Source: Paraphysoderma sedebokerense (lineage: Eukaryota; Blastocladiomycota; Physodermatomycetes; Physodermatales; Physodermataceae). Taken from it: a stretch of 15,407 nucleotides of DNA. The number at the start of each line of letters is the position of its first letter. The stretch's first letter is position 1. Under the pieces are notes generated by a model. It did not search any database. It saw only the letters and a program-made list of their open reading frames with translations, and had not been told where the DNA came from. The stretch is from positions 1-15,407 of the forward strand of contig JAHLJZ010000174.1 in the NCBI GenBank assembly GCA_025602915.1. Reading direction: 5' to 3'. Below are positions 7,277-15,407 of the stretch, one piece after another. Position numbers and translations under genes: made by a program.

Positions 7277-9505
7277 ATGCATAATGATGACAACGAGAAC
7301 TCGACCTCAACTCTTGCGGATGAGAGTGCTGCTACTATTATGGAGTCTGAAGTACAGATCAAGAATATTCAGAAAGTTGTCTCGCCTTCTCGTCTCCCTT
7401 ACAGACCTGATATCGATGGACTTCGTACCATCGCCGTGGTGGCTGTGGTCTTTTTTCATGCATATCGACATGTTTTTCCCGGTGGATTTATTGGGGTGGA
7501 TATCTTCTTTGTCATCTCTGGATATCTCATTACAGGAATTATTTTCAAGCAACATCATCTTCAGAAGTTTAAATACAGCGAATTTTACAGTAGGAGAATA
7601 AGAAGAATATTTCCTTCATTGCTCTTGGTCATGATTTCAACGCTTGTCATGGGATGTCTTTGGTTACGAGTTATTAATCTGGAGGCCATGGTATCAAGTC
7701 TTGTTGCTGGTACTATATTTGGTGCAAACATTCAAATTATGACATTGAAAGGTGGATATTTCGATCCAGATGTGGACACAAACCCGTTATTGCATCTCTG
7801 GTCTCTGGGCGTGGAAGAGCAGTTCTATATCATATGGCCTTTCCTTGCAGGAATAATAATTCGTTCTGAACGGAGAGCAGGCTTAATGATGCTGTTTCTT
7901 TTTATTGGTCTTTCGTTCGGGTTAAATATTGGACTGATATCTGTCGATCAGAAGTTTTCATTCTATTTTCCACTGTCTCGTTTTTGGCAGATGGCAGTGG
8001 GAAGTGTTCTAGCATATGTCTCCAGTCAATCATTCCCACAGTCACCTGAATGTTCTCAGTCAGTTGTGATGAAGTACTGTGAAATGATTGTATCAAGTGT
8101 TGGTCTTTGTTTGATTGTTTTGGGTTTCATCTTCGTGAACGAGGATAGTGTATTCCCTGGTTGGTGGAGTCTGCTGCCCACAGTTGGAGCCGCTTTCCTG
8201 ATTTATGCTGGTCCAGAAACACCATTCAACAAATATGTTCTGGGGAGCCGTTTTTTCGTTTTCATTGGTAAAGTTAGCTACCCTCTGTATCTTTGGCATT
8301 GGCCATTGTTGGTGTATGCAAATGAACTTTATCCCAATGGCAATCATAGACCTGTTTGGGCTGAGCCATGGGCAATGGCTATTTTCGCTTTACTCCTCAG
8401 TATTATTACGTATTATTTGGTTGAAAATAGAGTCCGCCACAACAAGTCCAAACTGGTCGTCCCGGCATTATCTGGATTGATGGTTCTTCTGATCATTATG
8501 GGTGGCATCATACTATCACATGCTGCTTACTTCTCTGTACAAGAACCATACATACAGCAGCTTGATCAACCCACCGTCCTGCCAGACAATGATATCCGAA
8601 ATACGACAGAGTTGGAGCCGCTTAATTCAAGCAGAGGCCCGCCAGTACAAACAGCAACTTTAGAACAAGTTCGAGCAGCGGTCGGAGAATGGAAATATCC
8701 TCCAAAAATGTTTGTTTCCATTCCTCGAAGTTCCCCTTATTCATCAGATTTTGGAGGATTCATCTTCAATCCGGGACAGAATGGTACAATTGTGGTTCTG
8801 GGTGACTCACATGCCAATATGGTGTCTCATCGCTTCGTCAAGCTTTTTGAAGACTCAAAAATCAACAACTCTTCTTTCCCGACGATAGTCTACAAGACCC
8901 GCGACGGCACTCCTCCCTTGCCATGTCATTCAGGCTTCGCTTCGAACATTGCACTGATCAAAAAATCGCCTCCAAAAGCGTTGTTGGTTGTTACAGATTG
9001 GCCGCAACATATCCATCCTGGCGGTCTTGCGTCTAATCAATCACATTCAGAAACATTGCGATGCTGTAGAGCTGGATACGCCGATTCTTGTTCCTATCAA
9101 AGCAACGAAGATGCTGATGAAATTATCAGGCAATTTTCTATCACAATCAAGGAACTCGTTTCGATGAATATTAAGGTTTTTGTGGCGAATATGAATCCTC
9201 AAGGGAACGCATTTCGTCCGCGCTCGATGTATGATGCGAGTGGTTTAATTCAGTCTAATCTCAAGCCAATGAAACTATCCTGGTACAGACAGAGGCATGC
9301 CAGCCTTATTCAAAAGGTTGAGACGGCAATCATTGATGCAAATGCAACAATAATCGACTTTGCCGTTAACATGTGCTGGAAAGACATTTGCGAAGTTTTG
9401 GACCCATATGGAAATCCGATTATGAAGGATGCTGATCATTTTCGCCCTTTTTACGCGCGAAACTATGTTGATGTTGTAGATAAGGTTATACACGCCGCTG
9501 AATGA
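7277..9505 (+). CDS. Membrane acyltransferase-3 with C-terminal SGNH domain (OafA-like)
   Basis: This family moves acyl groups, usually acetyl, from the cytosolic side through a multi-pass membrane domain to sugars handled by a C-terminal SGNH domain. The 742-aa protein starts at the first in-frame ATG, 7277; the open frame extends further upstream but without an ATG. Residues 1-40 are a polar, acidic cytosolic extension. The acyltransferase-3 domain runs from about 42 to 420, with YRPDIDGLRTIAV, the key His61 in FFHAY, FIGVDIFFVISGYL, the basic SRRIRRIFPS block, LHLWSLGVEEQFY at 172-184 and SYPLYLWHWP near 334-343. About ten hydrophobic segments are visible. The SGNH part has GDSH at 509-512 (Ser511) and D-x-x-H at 718-721, so both catalytic blocks look intact. 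There is no intron, unlike its neighbours. The architecture is common in bacteria and found in some eukaryotes, so old transfer is possible. The acceptor sugar is unknown. Confidence 0.9.
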   Translation: MHNDDNENSTSTLADESAATIMESEVQIKNIQKVVSPSRLPYRPDIDGLRTIAVVAVVFFHAYRHVFPGGFIGVDIFFVISGYLITGIIFKQHHLQKFKYSEFYSRRIRRIFPSLLLVMISTLVMGCLWLRVINLEAMVSSLVAGTIFGANIQIMTLKGGYFDPDVDTNPLLHLWSLGVEEQFYIIWPFLAGIIIRSERRAGLMMLFLFIGLSFGLNIGLISVDQKFSFYFPLSRFWQMAVGSVLAYVSSQSFPQSPECSQSVVMKYCEMIVSSVGLCLIVLGFIFVNEDSVFPGWWSLLPTVGAAFLIYAGPETPFNKYVLGSRFFVFIGKVSYPLYLWHWPLLVYANELYPNGNHRPVWAEPWAMAIFALLLSIITYYLVENRVRHNKSKLVVPALSGLMVLLIIMGGIILSHAAYFSVQEPYIQQLDQPTVLPDNDIRNTTELEPLNSSRGPPVQTATLEQVRAAVGEWKYPPKMFVSIPRSSPYSSDFGGFIFNPGQNGTIVVLGDSHANMVSHRFVKLFEDSKINNSSFPTIVYKTRDGTPPLPCHSGFASNIALIKKSPPKALLVVTDWPQHIHPGGLASNQSHSETLRCCRAGYADSCSYQSNEDADEIIRQFSITIKELVSMNIKVFVANMNPQGNAFRPRSMYDASGLIQSNLKPMKLSWYRQRHASLIQKVETAIIDANATIIDFAVNMCWKDICEVLDPYGNPIMKDADHFRPFYARNYVDVVDKVIHAAE

Positions 9506-10128
9506 ACTCAAACTTGTAGATATTCGAAATTCTGCCGAAGTTCCTTTTCGAAATATCCTGAAGTTTAACATAGATGGGTGAAGGATATGTATTTGCATTT
9601 TTTGGATAATACTGTTATTTTCCACTTTTTATAACGCCGGATTTGAATTATGGCATATCAGTATCATTCATTCATATATTAATTATTTGAATAAACGTTC
9701 TTCACAAAATATGTCTGTTTGGATATTTCGAATTTATTCCAACTACATCCGTGAATCCTTTACTGAATCCTGAAAGTATTTGAAATTTATTAACTCTACA
9801 TATCGATTTATTATAATATTGTACTCTATGGATAAAGCCAAAATTTTACGTATCCGCCAAATATGTAGCGAAAATTGCTGGATCTCATGTGTACGACAAT
9901 GGCAAATCAGAAATAATGGTTAGGTTAGCGTCTGAGTATGAAGTAATATTGATACAGCTATAAGGCTGTAAGAATAAAATAAATCAGGTTTGGTTAGGTT
10001 AACCATTCAGAAACAGGCCACAACTTCTTACGCCTGAGGCGACAGTCTTCAAAAATCCGATCAGAATTAAACAATAGTGAGAGCTGTCTTGAATCAATTA
10101 GACGTAAATTGTAAAAATCCTAAACTAT
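9506..10128. other. Convergent 3' spacer
   Basis: No gene was seen. The stretch separates the 3' ends of the plus-strand acyltransferase and the minus-strand gene at 10129-11379. It is AT-rich. GGTTAGGTTA occurs twice, at 9918-9927 and 9992-10001, but not in tandem. A minus-strand AATAAA near 9807-9812 lies about 320 bases past the minus-strand gene's stop. Confidence 0.5.
9690..9695 (+). terminator. Poly(A) signal AATAAA of the acyltransferase gene
   Basis: A canonical AATAAA lies 185 bases after the acyltransferase stop codon in an AT-rich context, a sensible place for 3' end formation. Confidence 0.5.
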
Positions 10129-11379
10129 CTATCTACTCTTAAAATTAGGTTTTGCGCCCCTCACATTATACGTTCTGTGATGATAGCGGCCTACAAGACC
10201 AACGGACATCTGTTCGCGATATTGAACAGTCGACTGCTGTTTGGCCACGGCATTTCCATCTATAGCATATTATTGTAAATATTAATTTTGAATATAGGTT
10301 TGCTATTGTACTTATAACAATAATATCATGGAATCCATATTCATCAAAGCATTTCTGCTCAAATGCATGAATTCCAGGTGAACGGATCTTCGGGTACATC
10401 ATTACCCTGAAATGGGCGAAGAGACTGATCAAGGATACGAGAGACGAGTGGAGTTATAGAGTCTGAGCTGCCGTTATTCTGATATCGCACCGCCAGCAAA
10501 AATTGATAAAATACTGGGGAATATTTTTCCAGTTGGGTGCATTCAAATGGAGATAGACTCTTGGTTCGAACGTATTTCCGTACTATAGGTTCAACAACTG
10601 GTCTAACGAGCTGATGAAGTGGAGCAACATCCGAACTCAAGCATCTTAAAAATGTGCGAATGGCGGCGGGAGCGATATATCGTACACAATTTGCTAAACA
10701 ATCGCAAAATCACGAAGGCAAGTAAGAATCTAACCAGAGATCAGATATCATTATTTTATGTCGGTTTACCTGCAGAATCCTGGTTCCTGGTTCTCTCACT
10801 TCCATTAACTAGAACTTCCTCTTCACCCGCCGCATTATCTTCCTCATCCGCCTCAACCTCAGTCTCTGCAGCTTCATTCACCACATTATCTTCATCGTTC
10901 TCAAATCTAGCTTCCTCGTTATTCACGTGCTGGTATTCTTCTGCTATTTCTTCATCATCTAATCTGTCGATCTGCCGGCCGAACAATGTTAACAAGGGAA
11001 GAAGCGTACTTTCTTCAATGTTTTCGGAGAGATTGGTCAGTAATTTATCGTATTCTTCTGAAGTGAGACCCGGTGTTACAGTTCCAGAGCGGCGCTGATT
11101 GCTGCGATTCCTAAGTTTATCACTATACCCGTCAAAACTAAACCCATGACTTTCTGGAGGGGAACTAGGAGGTAGAGCTGGAATGGGCAAAAGTCTACTC
11201 GTCTTGTTACTAGTGTTGCTTATTGGAATGCTTTCCCGTAACCGTGTGAATGATGGATCAATATTTAGAGTTAATGATGATGGTATGATGTCTTGATACT
11301 CCGGTGGACCTCCGCCAACAATGTGAACTCGGACTTTGCCTTTAGAATAACGGGATCTTTTGGGTCGAGGTGCAGTCAT
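10129..11379 (-). CDS. Uncharacterised 342-aa protein with acidic middle region, three exons
   Basis: The family is not recognised. The start is the ATG at 11377-11379. The exons are 10770-11379, 10406-10693 and 10129-10259. The introns are 76 nt (10694-10769, donor CAG/GTAAAC, acceptor TTTAG) and 146 nt (10260-10405, donor GTAATG, acceptor CTATAG). Both are in phase 1, and the spliced length is exactly 343 codons with TAG at 10129-10131, which supports the model. Residues 1-15 are basic, like a nuclear localisation signal. Residues 62-78 are Pro/Ser-rich. Residues 138-188 are strongly acidic, with long Glu/Asp runs. The C-terminal third (about 204-342) looks globular, mixing helix-forming and hydrophobic residues, and ends in a basic tail. 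No catalytic motif or membrane segment is visible. The charge pattern suggests a nuclear protein, but this is only inference. It faces away from the glycosyltransferase gene and toward the acyltransferase gene. Confidence 0.6.
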
Positions 11380-12038
11380 TGTGATGTGTGTTGCGTACGT
11401 TGCTTTAGAATGTAAAATGATGGAATCATTGAATTATTGATCAATTTATTGGTGCACCAGCAAGAGTCAACAGCGGAAATAAACAGCAGTCGGTGTGGCC
11501 CCATGCATGGTATACAGGTTCCGGTCACGGACTCGGAATGTTCCCACTTCCCATCAGTTGGAAATCCGCCTGTTCCCATACGGCCTGCCATCCCCTAAAT
11601 CAAATTATTGGTTGCACCATTCTTGCCAGGCTCTCAAGTCTCAGGCCTCTCACTGTGAGCAGCGAACAGTCTCACTTTTTTCTCCCGCCGGCGGTAGAGC
11701 ATCTCAGCATATAAGGAGTATATAAAGGACGCCGTTACTGTCCACTGTCAACTGTCAAGCGCGTCAGATTATAAAACGACTATCCGCGTTTTGGCCAGAG
11801 TCTCCCAGAGTCCAGCCAGCTCCAGATTCTGCGAAAAGTTTGACTGCTAGTTATCCCTCGTATTCCAATAACTAATTCACCTTGACTTTCCAACTCTATA
11901 TTGATTTCTACAGAATCGTATCGTGAACTAGTACCAAGTGGGCGACATACTACAACTCTTCACTTCTCCTTGAGAACTTAGCTTAGGTACTTCCCTTGCG
12001 CAAAGTCCAACTCACCAACAACATTGTCAGCTTGCAAT
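11380..12038. other. Divergent intergenic region with promoter of the glycosyltransferase gene
   Basis: No gene is supported. The two flanking genes are transcribed away from each other, so both promoters must lie here. Plus-strand TATA-like boxes occur at 11719-11726 and 11770-11776. The stretch after 11780 is pyrimidine-rich, fitting a 5' leader of about 270-300 bases. Confidence 0.55.
11719..11726 (+). promoter_or_regulatory. TATA box of the glycosyltransferase gene
   Basis: TATATAAA followed by GG is a near-consensus TATA box about 313 bases before the ATG at 12039. A second box, TATAAAA at 11770-11776, could serve an alternative start. Confidence 0.5.
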
Positions 12039-14074
12039 ATGAGTTCCAAACTACTTTACTTCCCTTTTCCCTATCCATCCGAACGACACCGGCGAAGCTT
12101 AGCGTTAAAGACTGTCGTGTTATGCATGTTGGTATCAATCGTATGGGTCAGCATTTCCGGCTTTGGCAAGTCAGGCAACGGAATATATTCGAGTTGTGTC
12201 TCCTGCGAAATTAATCATGATGTGCCTCTTTCGCAGATGAACAACACCATAAAGGCAGATCATATCATCATTGCTTCGTTCTTCCAGAATAAGGCACGCT
12301 ACTTAAGAGAGTGGGTCGAATTTCATTATCTTCTGGGAGTGAGGCGATTCCTACTGTACGATTTCAATTCAGATGACAATCCTCAAGAAATCCTCCGCCC
12401 ATATACAGACATTGGTTTGGTAGAGCTGCTTCAATGGCCACCAACAGAGTATGATAAGGCAAAGTTTCACCACGGCGCTTTCGGTACCCAATTTGTTGAA
12501 AACATGGCTGCCTGCCTAAAAGACAATGACGTCCGGAGAAGGCAATTAGGGTGCCGCCATTCCGCATTTTTGGAAGCTGTTCGAAGGTCGGATGGAAAAG
12601 CGAGATGGTTAGGGTTTCTTGACGTTAATCAATTTGTCTACCCACATAATGAAGATAAAGGCAACCAAAGCTCTACGCTCCGTACCATATTTCAATCGGT
12701 TGAAACCTATCAGGTGATCGAAGTCTTTGGAGATTATTTTAGTCCGGAAGGAATGGTTAAACCTCTTCAGCGCGGCGATACAGATTTGTCGCCGCCTCTC
12801 GTGACAGAAGTATTCACGAATCGGATGAACAGTAACGTTGGGGGCTTCGGGCATAGTAAGGTGTCGTTCGCAAATCCATCGACCATAAAGGGATTCCAAT
12901 ACCCAGATTTCATGTGGTCACCTCAACGTAATGCTCCTGCCTTGCCATACAATATCTTCAAAAACAATAGTTTACTACGATTGAATCATTACAGTTATCA
13001 TGTTGAAGATGGACTGAGCGTGGAGTCTCGATCAAAAAACAACTCTGTTGAAAATAACTTCGTTCCCACTATCGAAGACACGTCTGTTCGTTTCCTAATA
13101 CCTCAACTGCGGGACGCCCTTCACAAGAGAATTTCCACCTATCCTACCCATTCCGATGACTACGATAAAGTCCTCTTTGATATGCATCCCATTCGGAAAG
13201 CGCATCCTGAGAAGCCACCGCACCTATGTATTGCTTTCCTCAGCTGCAAACGGATAGGTCTCTTGAGAGAGTCTATATCTCGAATCATTCGCTATATGCA
13301 TAAGTACGAGCCCGATATAGACTACGAGATCGCACTTTTTGACAATGATTCGGGCCCTGAAGCTGTTAGTCAGCTTCTGGCTGACTTTCCAATCGATATA
13401 TTCGCCATCAGCCGTAAAAATGTGGGACTGTCCCCTGGCCTGAACTCATTGTTCTTTGGCCTTTGTCGGGCTGAGTATATACTGTCTTTAGAGGAGGATT
13501 GGATGGCTCGGTATGAGAATTGGGATGTGGATGTACCGGCGATAAAAATGGCTATGCGGATTCTCGAAACTGACGAGACTGTGTTTGAGGTCTTTCTGCG
13601 AGGTAAGGGATTTGACTCTATATGCATGACCTGAAATAACTCTCACGGTTCTAATTAGATTTCAGATACAATGATGTTGTTCACGGAAATCGAACTGGCT
13701 GGTTCTTTACACCACAAGTTAGTGAAATTGCACCGTCAGAAATGACCTCTTCTCTGGTGCGACCTGTTCAATACAGGCGGATGTATCAGAACCAAAACAA
13801 CATCTTCGGTACCTATACCAACGGGGCAACACTGAAATCACAATACAGGCTGCTTCGTGTCGGACGGCAGAAAGGCCTTAACGGTGAACCCGACTACGCT
13901 GATCGCGTTGCGAAAGCGGGCTATGCTTCGGCGCATTTCTGTATTGAGAAAAATGGTGTCTGCCCTGACAACTGGAGGAATGACGTACCCATGATGGAGT
14001 TATTATTTGCTCATGGTGGATGGCGGCGCAGAAGTCCTGGACATAAAGAAGTAACCGGGACTAGCACCAAATGA
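12039..14074 (+). CDS. Two-domain glycosyltransferase: GT92 (DUF23) plus GT-A/GT2-like domain, type II membrane protein
   Basis: The protein is expected to add sugars to glycans in the Golgi or ER lumen. It has 659 aa and two exons, 12039-13602 and 13659-14074. The 56-nt intron (13603-13658, GTAAGG...CTAATTAG) is in phase 1, and the spliced length is exactly 660 codons. The start is the first in-frame ATG. Residues 1-20 are short and basic, and about 21-41 form a hydrophobic signal anchor. The GT92-like domain covers about 74-340: an IIASFFQNKARYLREWVEFH block, LLGVRRFLLYDFNSDD, and NHYSYHVED near its end. At 195-198, where the family usually has D-x-D-E, this protein has D-V-N-Q, which may weaken metal binding. 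A second GT-A-like domain runs from about 393 (HLCIAFLSCKR) through NVGLSPGLN and LEEDW (485-488, likely the metal site) to the C-terminus, with YTNGAT in the last exon. If the first site is dead, the second domain may carry the activity. Sugar donor and acceptor are unknown. Confidence 0.85.
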
Positions 14075-14270
14075 ATAATTAGTGTTAGTCCCTCAATGGA
14101 CAGCTTAATTGAATTTTTGTAGTACTCTGAATATTTGTTTTATATTTTGTTCCGTTGGATAGCATAACCAGTACTTTAGTATGAACTTGTCTATATTTTC
14201 TTTGTGTTTTCTAAGTGGTGTCTGCGTAGTTTTGTTATTTTTTTTCTGTGGAAAAACTCATATTGAGGGA

Positions 14271-14276
14271 AATAAA
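14271..14276 (+). terminator. Poly(A) signal AATAAA of the glycosyltransferase gene
   Basis: A canonical AATAAA lies about 197 bases after the stop codon, following a T-rich stretch. The distance is similar to that seen for the acyltransferase gene. Confidence 0.5.
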
Positions 14277-15407
14277 ATTAATTTTAAACCCCAAAAACCT
14301 AGCCTGGAATAAACTATAAAGAACGACGTGAAAATACATTTGACTGAAAACGACAAGACCCGAATGTATGGAATCAGGTCTAATTAGTTAAAGAAAGTTA
14401 AAAGACGTGAAGCTTAACAATGTTAAGTTAACATGATGTGAACTTAGCCTTTGGTGCTTCTAAGCAATTAGCATGATGTAAAATATTAGTTTTCATCACC
14501 ATGACGTTATTCATATTCTGTAGTATAAATAGCCCGTAAGAATTCTTTATCATTAGTAATTTCAACATAAGTAAATCCTGTCTTGTATTCCTTCAAATAC
14601 ATTCTTGCCATTGTTGCCGCCTAAATACCATTGCATCTCGTTACACCGAATTCCAACTACTATGGAGAATGTTAGGGATGGAGGGCCCCTAGCACAGACT
14701 ATTAACCCGGGTTGATGTTGAGTCAGTATTATATTACTGCTGTAGGCAGTTCTATATGAGTTATATCATGGTTCTCTAATCTATATATTTAGTACAGTAG
14801 TCAACCGTTTTCTTCACTGAACTCGTCTATAATGTAGCCTTCATATCTCTTCTTGGGTATGCGCCCACACTTTACCGTAGACGGTTCTTAACAGAGAAAA
14901 ATGTTTGATCCAACAGCTCTATGGCTTTCTGACAAGGCCGTTTTATAAAAAGGTCATTATTTCGGACGATTGGTTTACTCCGGGGTTGACGTTATAGTCA
15001 TTTGAAAGTATGATCCTTTGAAAAAAATGACGAATAAAATTAAGGATCACTGTTAACGAACCTTTGCCCGCTTTACCGGAATTTTGATAGGCCAGTCCGA
15101 ATGATTCAAGCAGTCTTCAGGGAATCAAAAACGATTGGTCTCGTGTAAGAAGCCCAGAGGTCAATCTTGCTACTTCTTTATCAAATTTCACTATTTTCTG
15201 ACCAAATCAGGATTGGGGCTAGATACACGGTGTGGTGTGTAGCGAATACGATAGCACAGAGTAACGATTAAACTTATTGAAATTTTGGTTACATCGAAAC
15301 GAAGGATTTGATTGGTCGAAGCGAACAATGACGCGTCGAATGAACTTGACGATCTTGGCGAAATTTAGAACAACGAAGTTCGCGACTCGACAACTCGATG
15401 CGCATGC
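14277..15407. other. Right-end region without a supported gene
   Basis: Stops occur often in all six frames and no exon chain could be built. A TATAAATA at 14524-14531 could be a promoter, but no reading frame follows it. The last 150 bases have less AT bias and could be the edge of a gene outside the window; only short frames are visible. Confidence 0.45.
14413..14433. repeat. Overlapping perfect palindromes
   Basis: CTTAACAATGTTAAG (14413-14427) and TGTTAAGTTAACA (14421-14433) are both perfect inverted repeats with a one-base centre, and they share their middle. Such sites can be dimer binding sites or ends of mobile DNA, or arise by chance in AT-rich sequence. Confidence 0.5.

Noticed and set aside
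9918-10001. Telomere-like repeats (GGTTAGGTTA twice)
   Set aside because: Two separate short copies, not a tandem array, so chance is likely.
10562-10572. tRNA T-loop-like GGTTCGAAC
   Set aside because: No cloverleaf can be built around it, and it lies inside a coding exon of the minus-strand gene.
10619-11098. Plus-strand 159-codon Ser-rich frame
   Set aside because: It is the antisense shadow of the acidic region of the minus-strand gene; Glu/Asp codons read backward give Ser/Phe/Leu.
12024-12038. Start of the glycosyltransferase at an upstream TTG
   Set aside because: The in-frame ATG at 12039 is the natural start and leaves a normal basic tail before the signal anchor.
12609-12899. Minus-strand 96-codon frame inside the glycosyltransferase gene
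   Set aside because: It is fully antisense to the strongly supported GT92 domain.
14421-14647. Solo LTR starting TGTTAAG and ending near GTTACA
   Set aside because: The ends are TG and CA and a TATA box lies inside, but the flanking bases show no target duplication and the terminal inverted repeat is poor.
15290-15407. Minus-strand 5' exon at the right edge
   Set aside because: Only a short frame (under 40 codons) is present, with no splice signals or recognisable motif.

Overview
The window looks like nuclear DNA of a eukaryote, most likely an early-diverging fungus; this is inference, and the lineage cannot be fixed from the sequence alone. The reasons are short GT-AG introns (about 47-146 nt, several with a CTGAC- or TTAAC-like branch site), TATA boxes and AATAAA signals instead of ribosome binding sites, genes on both strands with long AT-rich spacers, and hAT-type and SWIM/CxC-type transposon-related proteins. 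I saw no rRNA, tRNA, CRISPR array or bacterial operon.

Left part (1-3400): a cluster of three small GC-rich hairpins sits at the very edge. Two minus-strand protein regions follow. One (225-923) encodes a basic, highly charged protein with a zinc-knuckle-like motif. The other (1616-2968) is a multi-exon protein with two SWIM-like cysteine/histidine clusters of the kind linked to KDZ transposons. They may be separate genes or parts of one decayed element.

Middle left (3433-6601): a plus-strand hAT transposon with a ZNF862/KIAA1586-like transposase. It has a Ser-rich and Lys-rich N-terminus, a C2H2-like zinc finger, an RNase H-like core, and a C-terminal dimerisation segment. At least one frameshift breaks it, so it is probably dead. 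A low-complexity spacer with a 7-bp tandem repeat follows.

Right part (7277-14074): three host-like genes. The first is an intronless integral-membrane acyltransferase-3 fused to an SGNH domain (+). The second is a 342-aa acidic protein of unknown function with two phased introns (-), convergent with the first. The third is a 659-aa type II membrane protein (+), divergent from the second, which joins a GT92/DUF23 domain to a second GT-A-like glycosyltransferase domain. The acyltransferase and the glycosyltransferase both point to glycan building or decoration at a membrane, but a joint pathway is only a guess. The last 1.3 kb holds no convincing gene.
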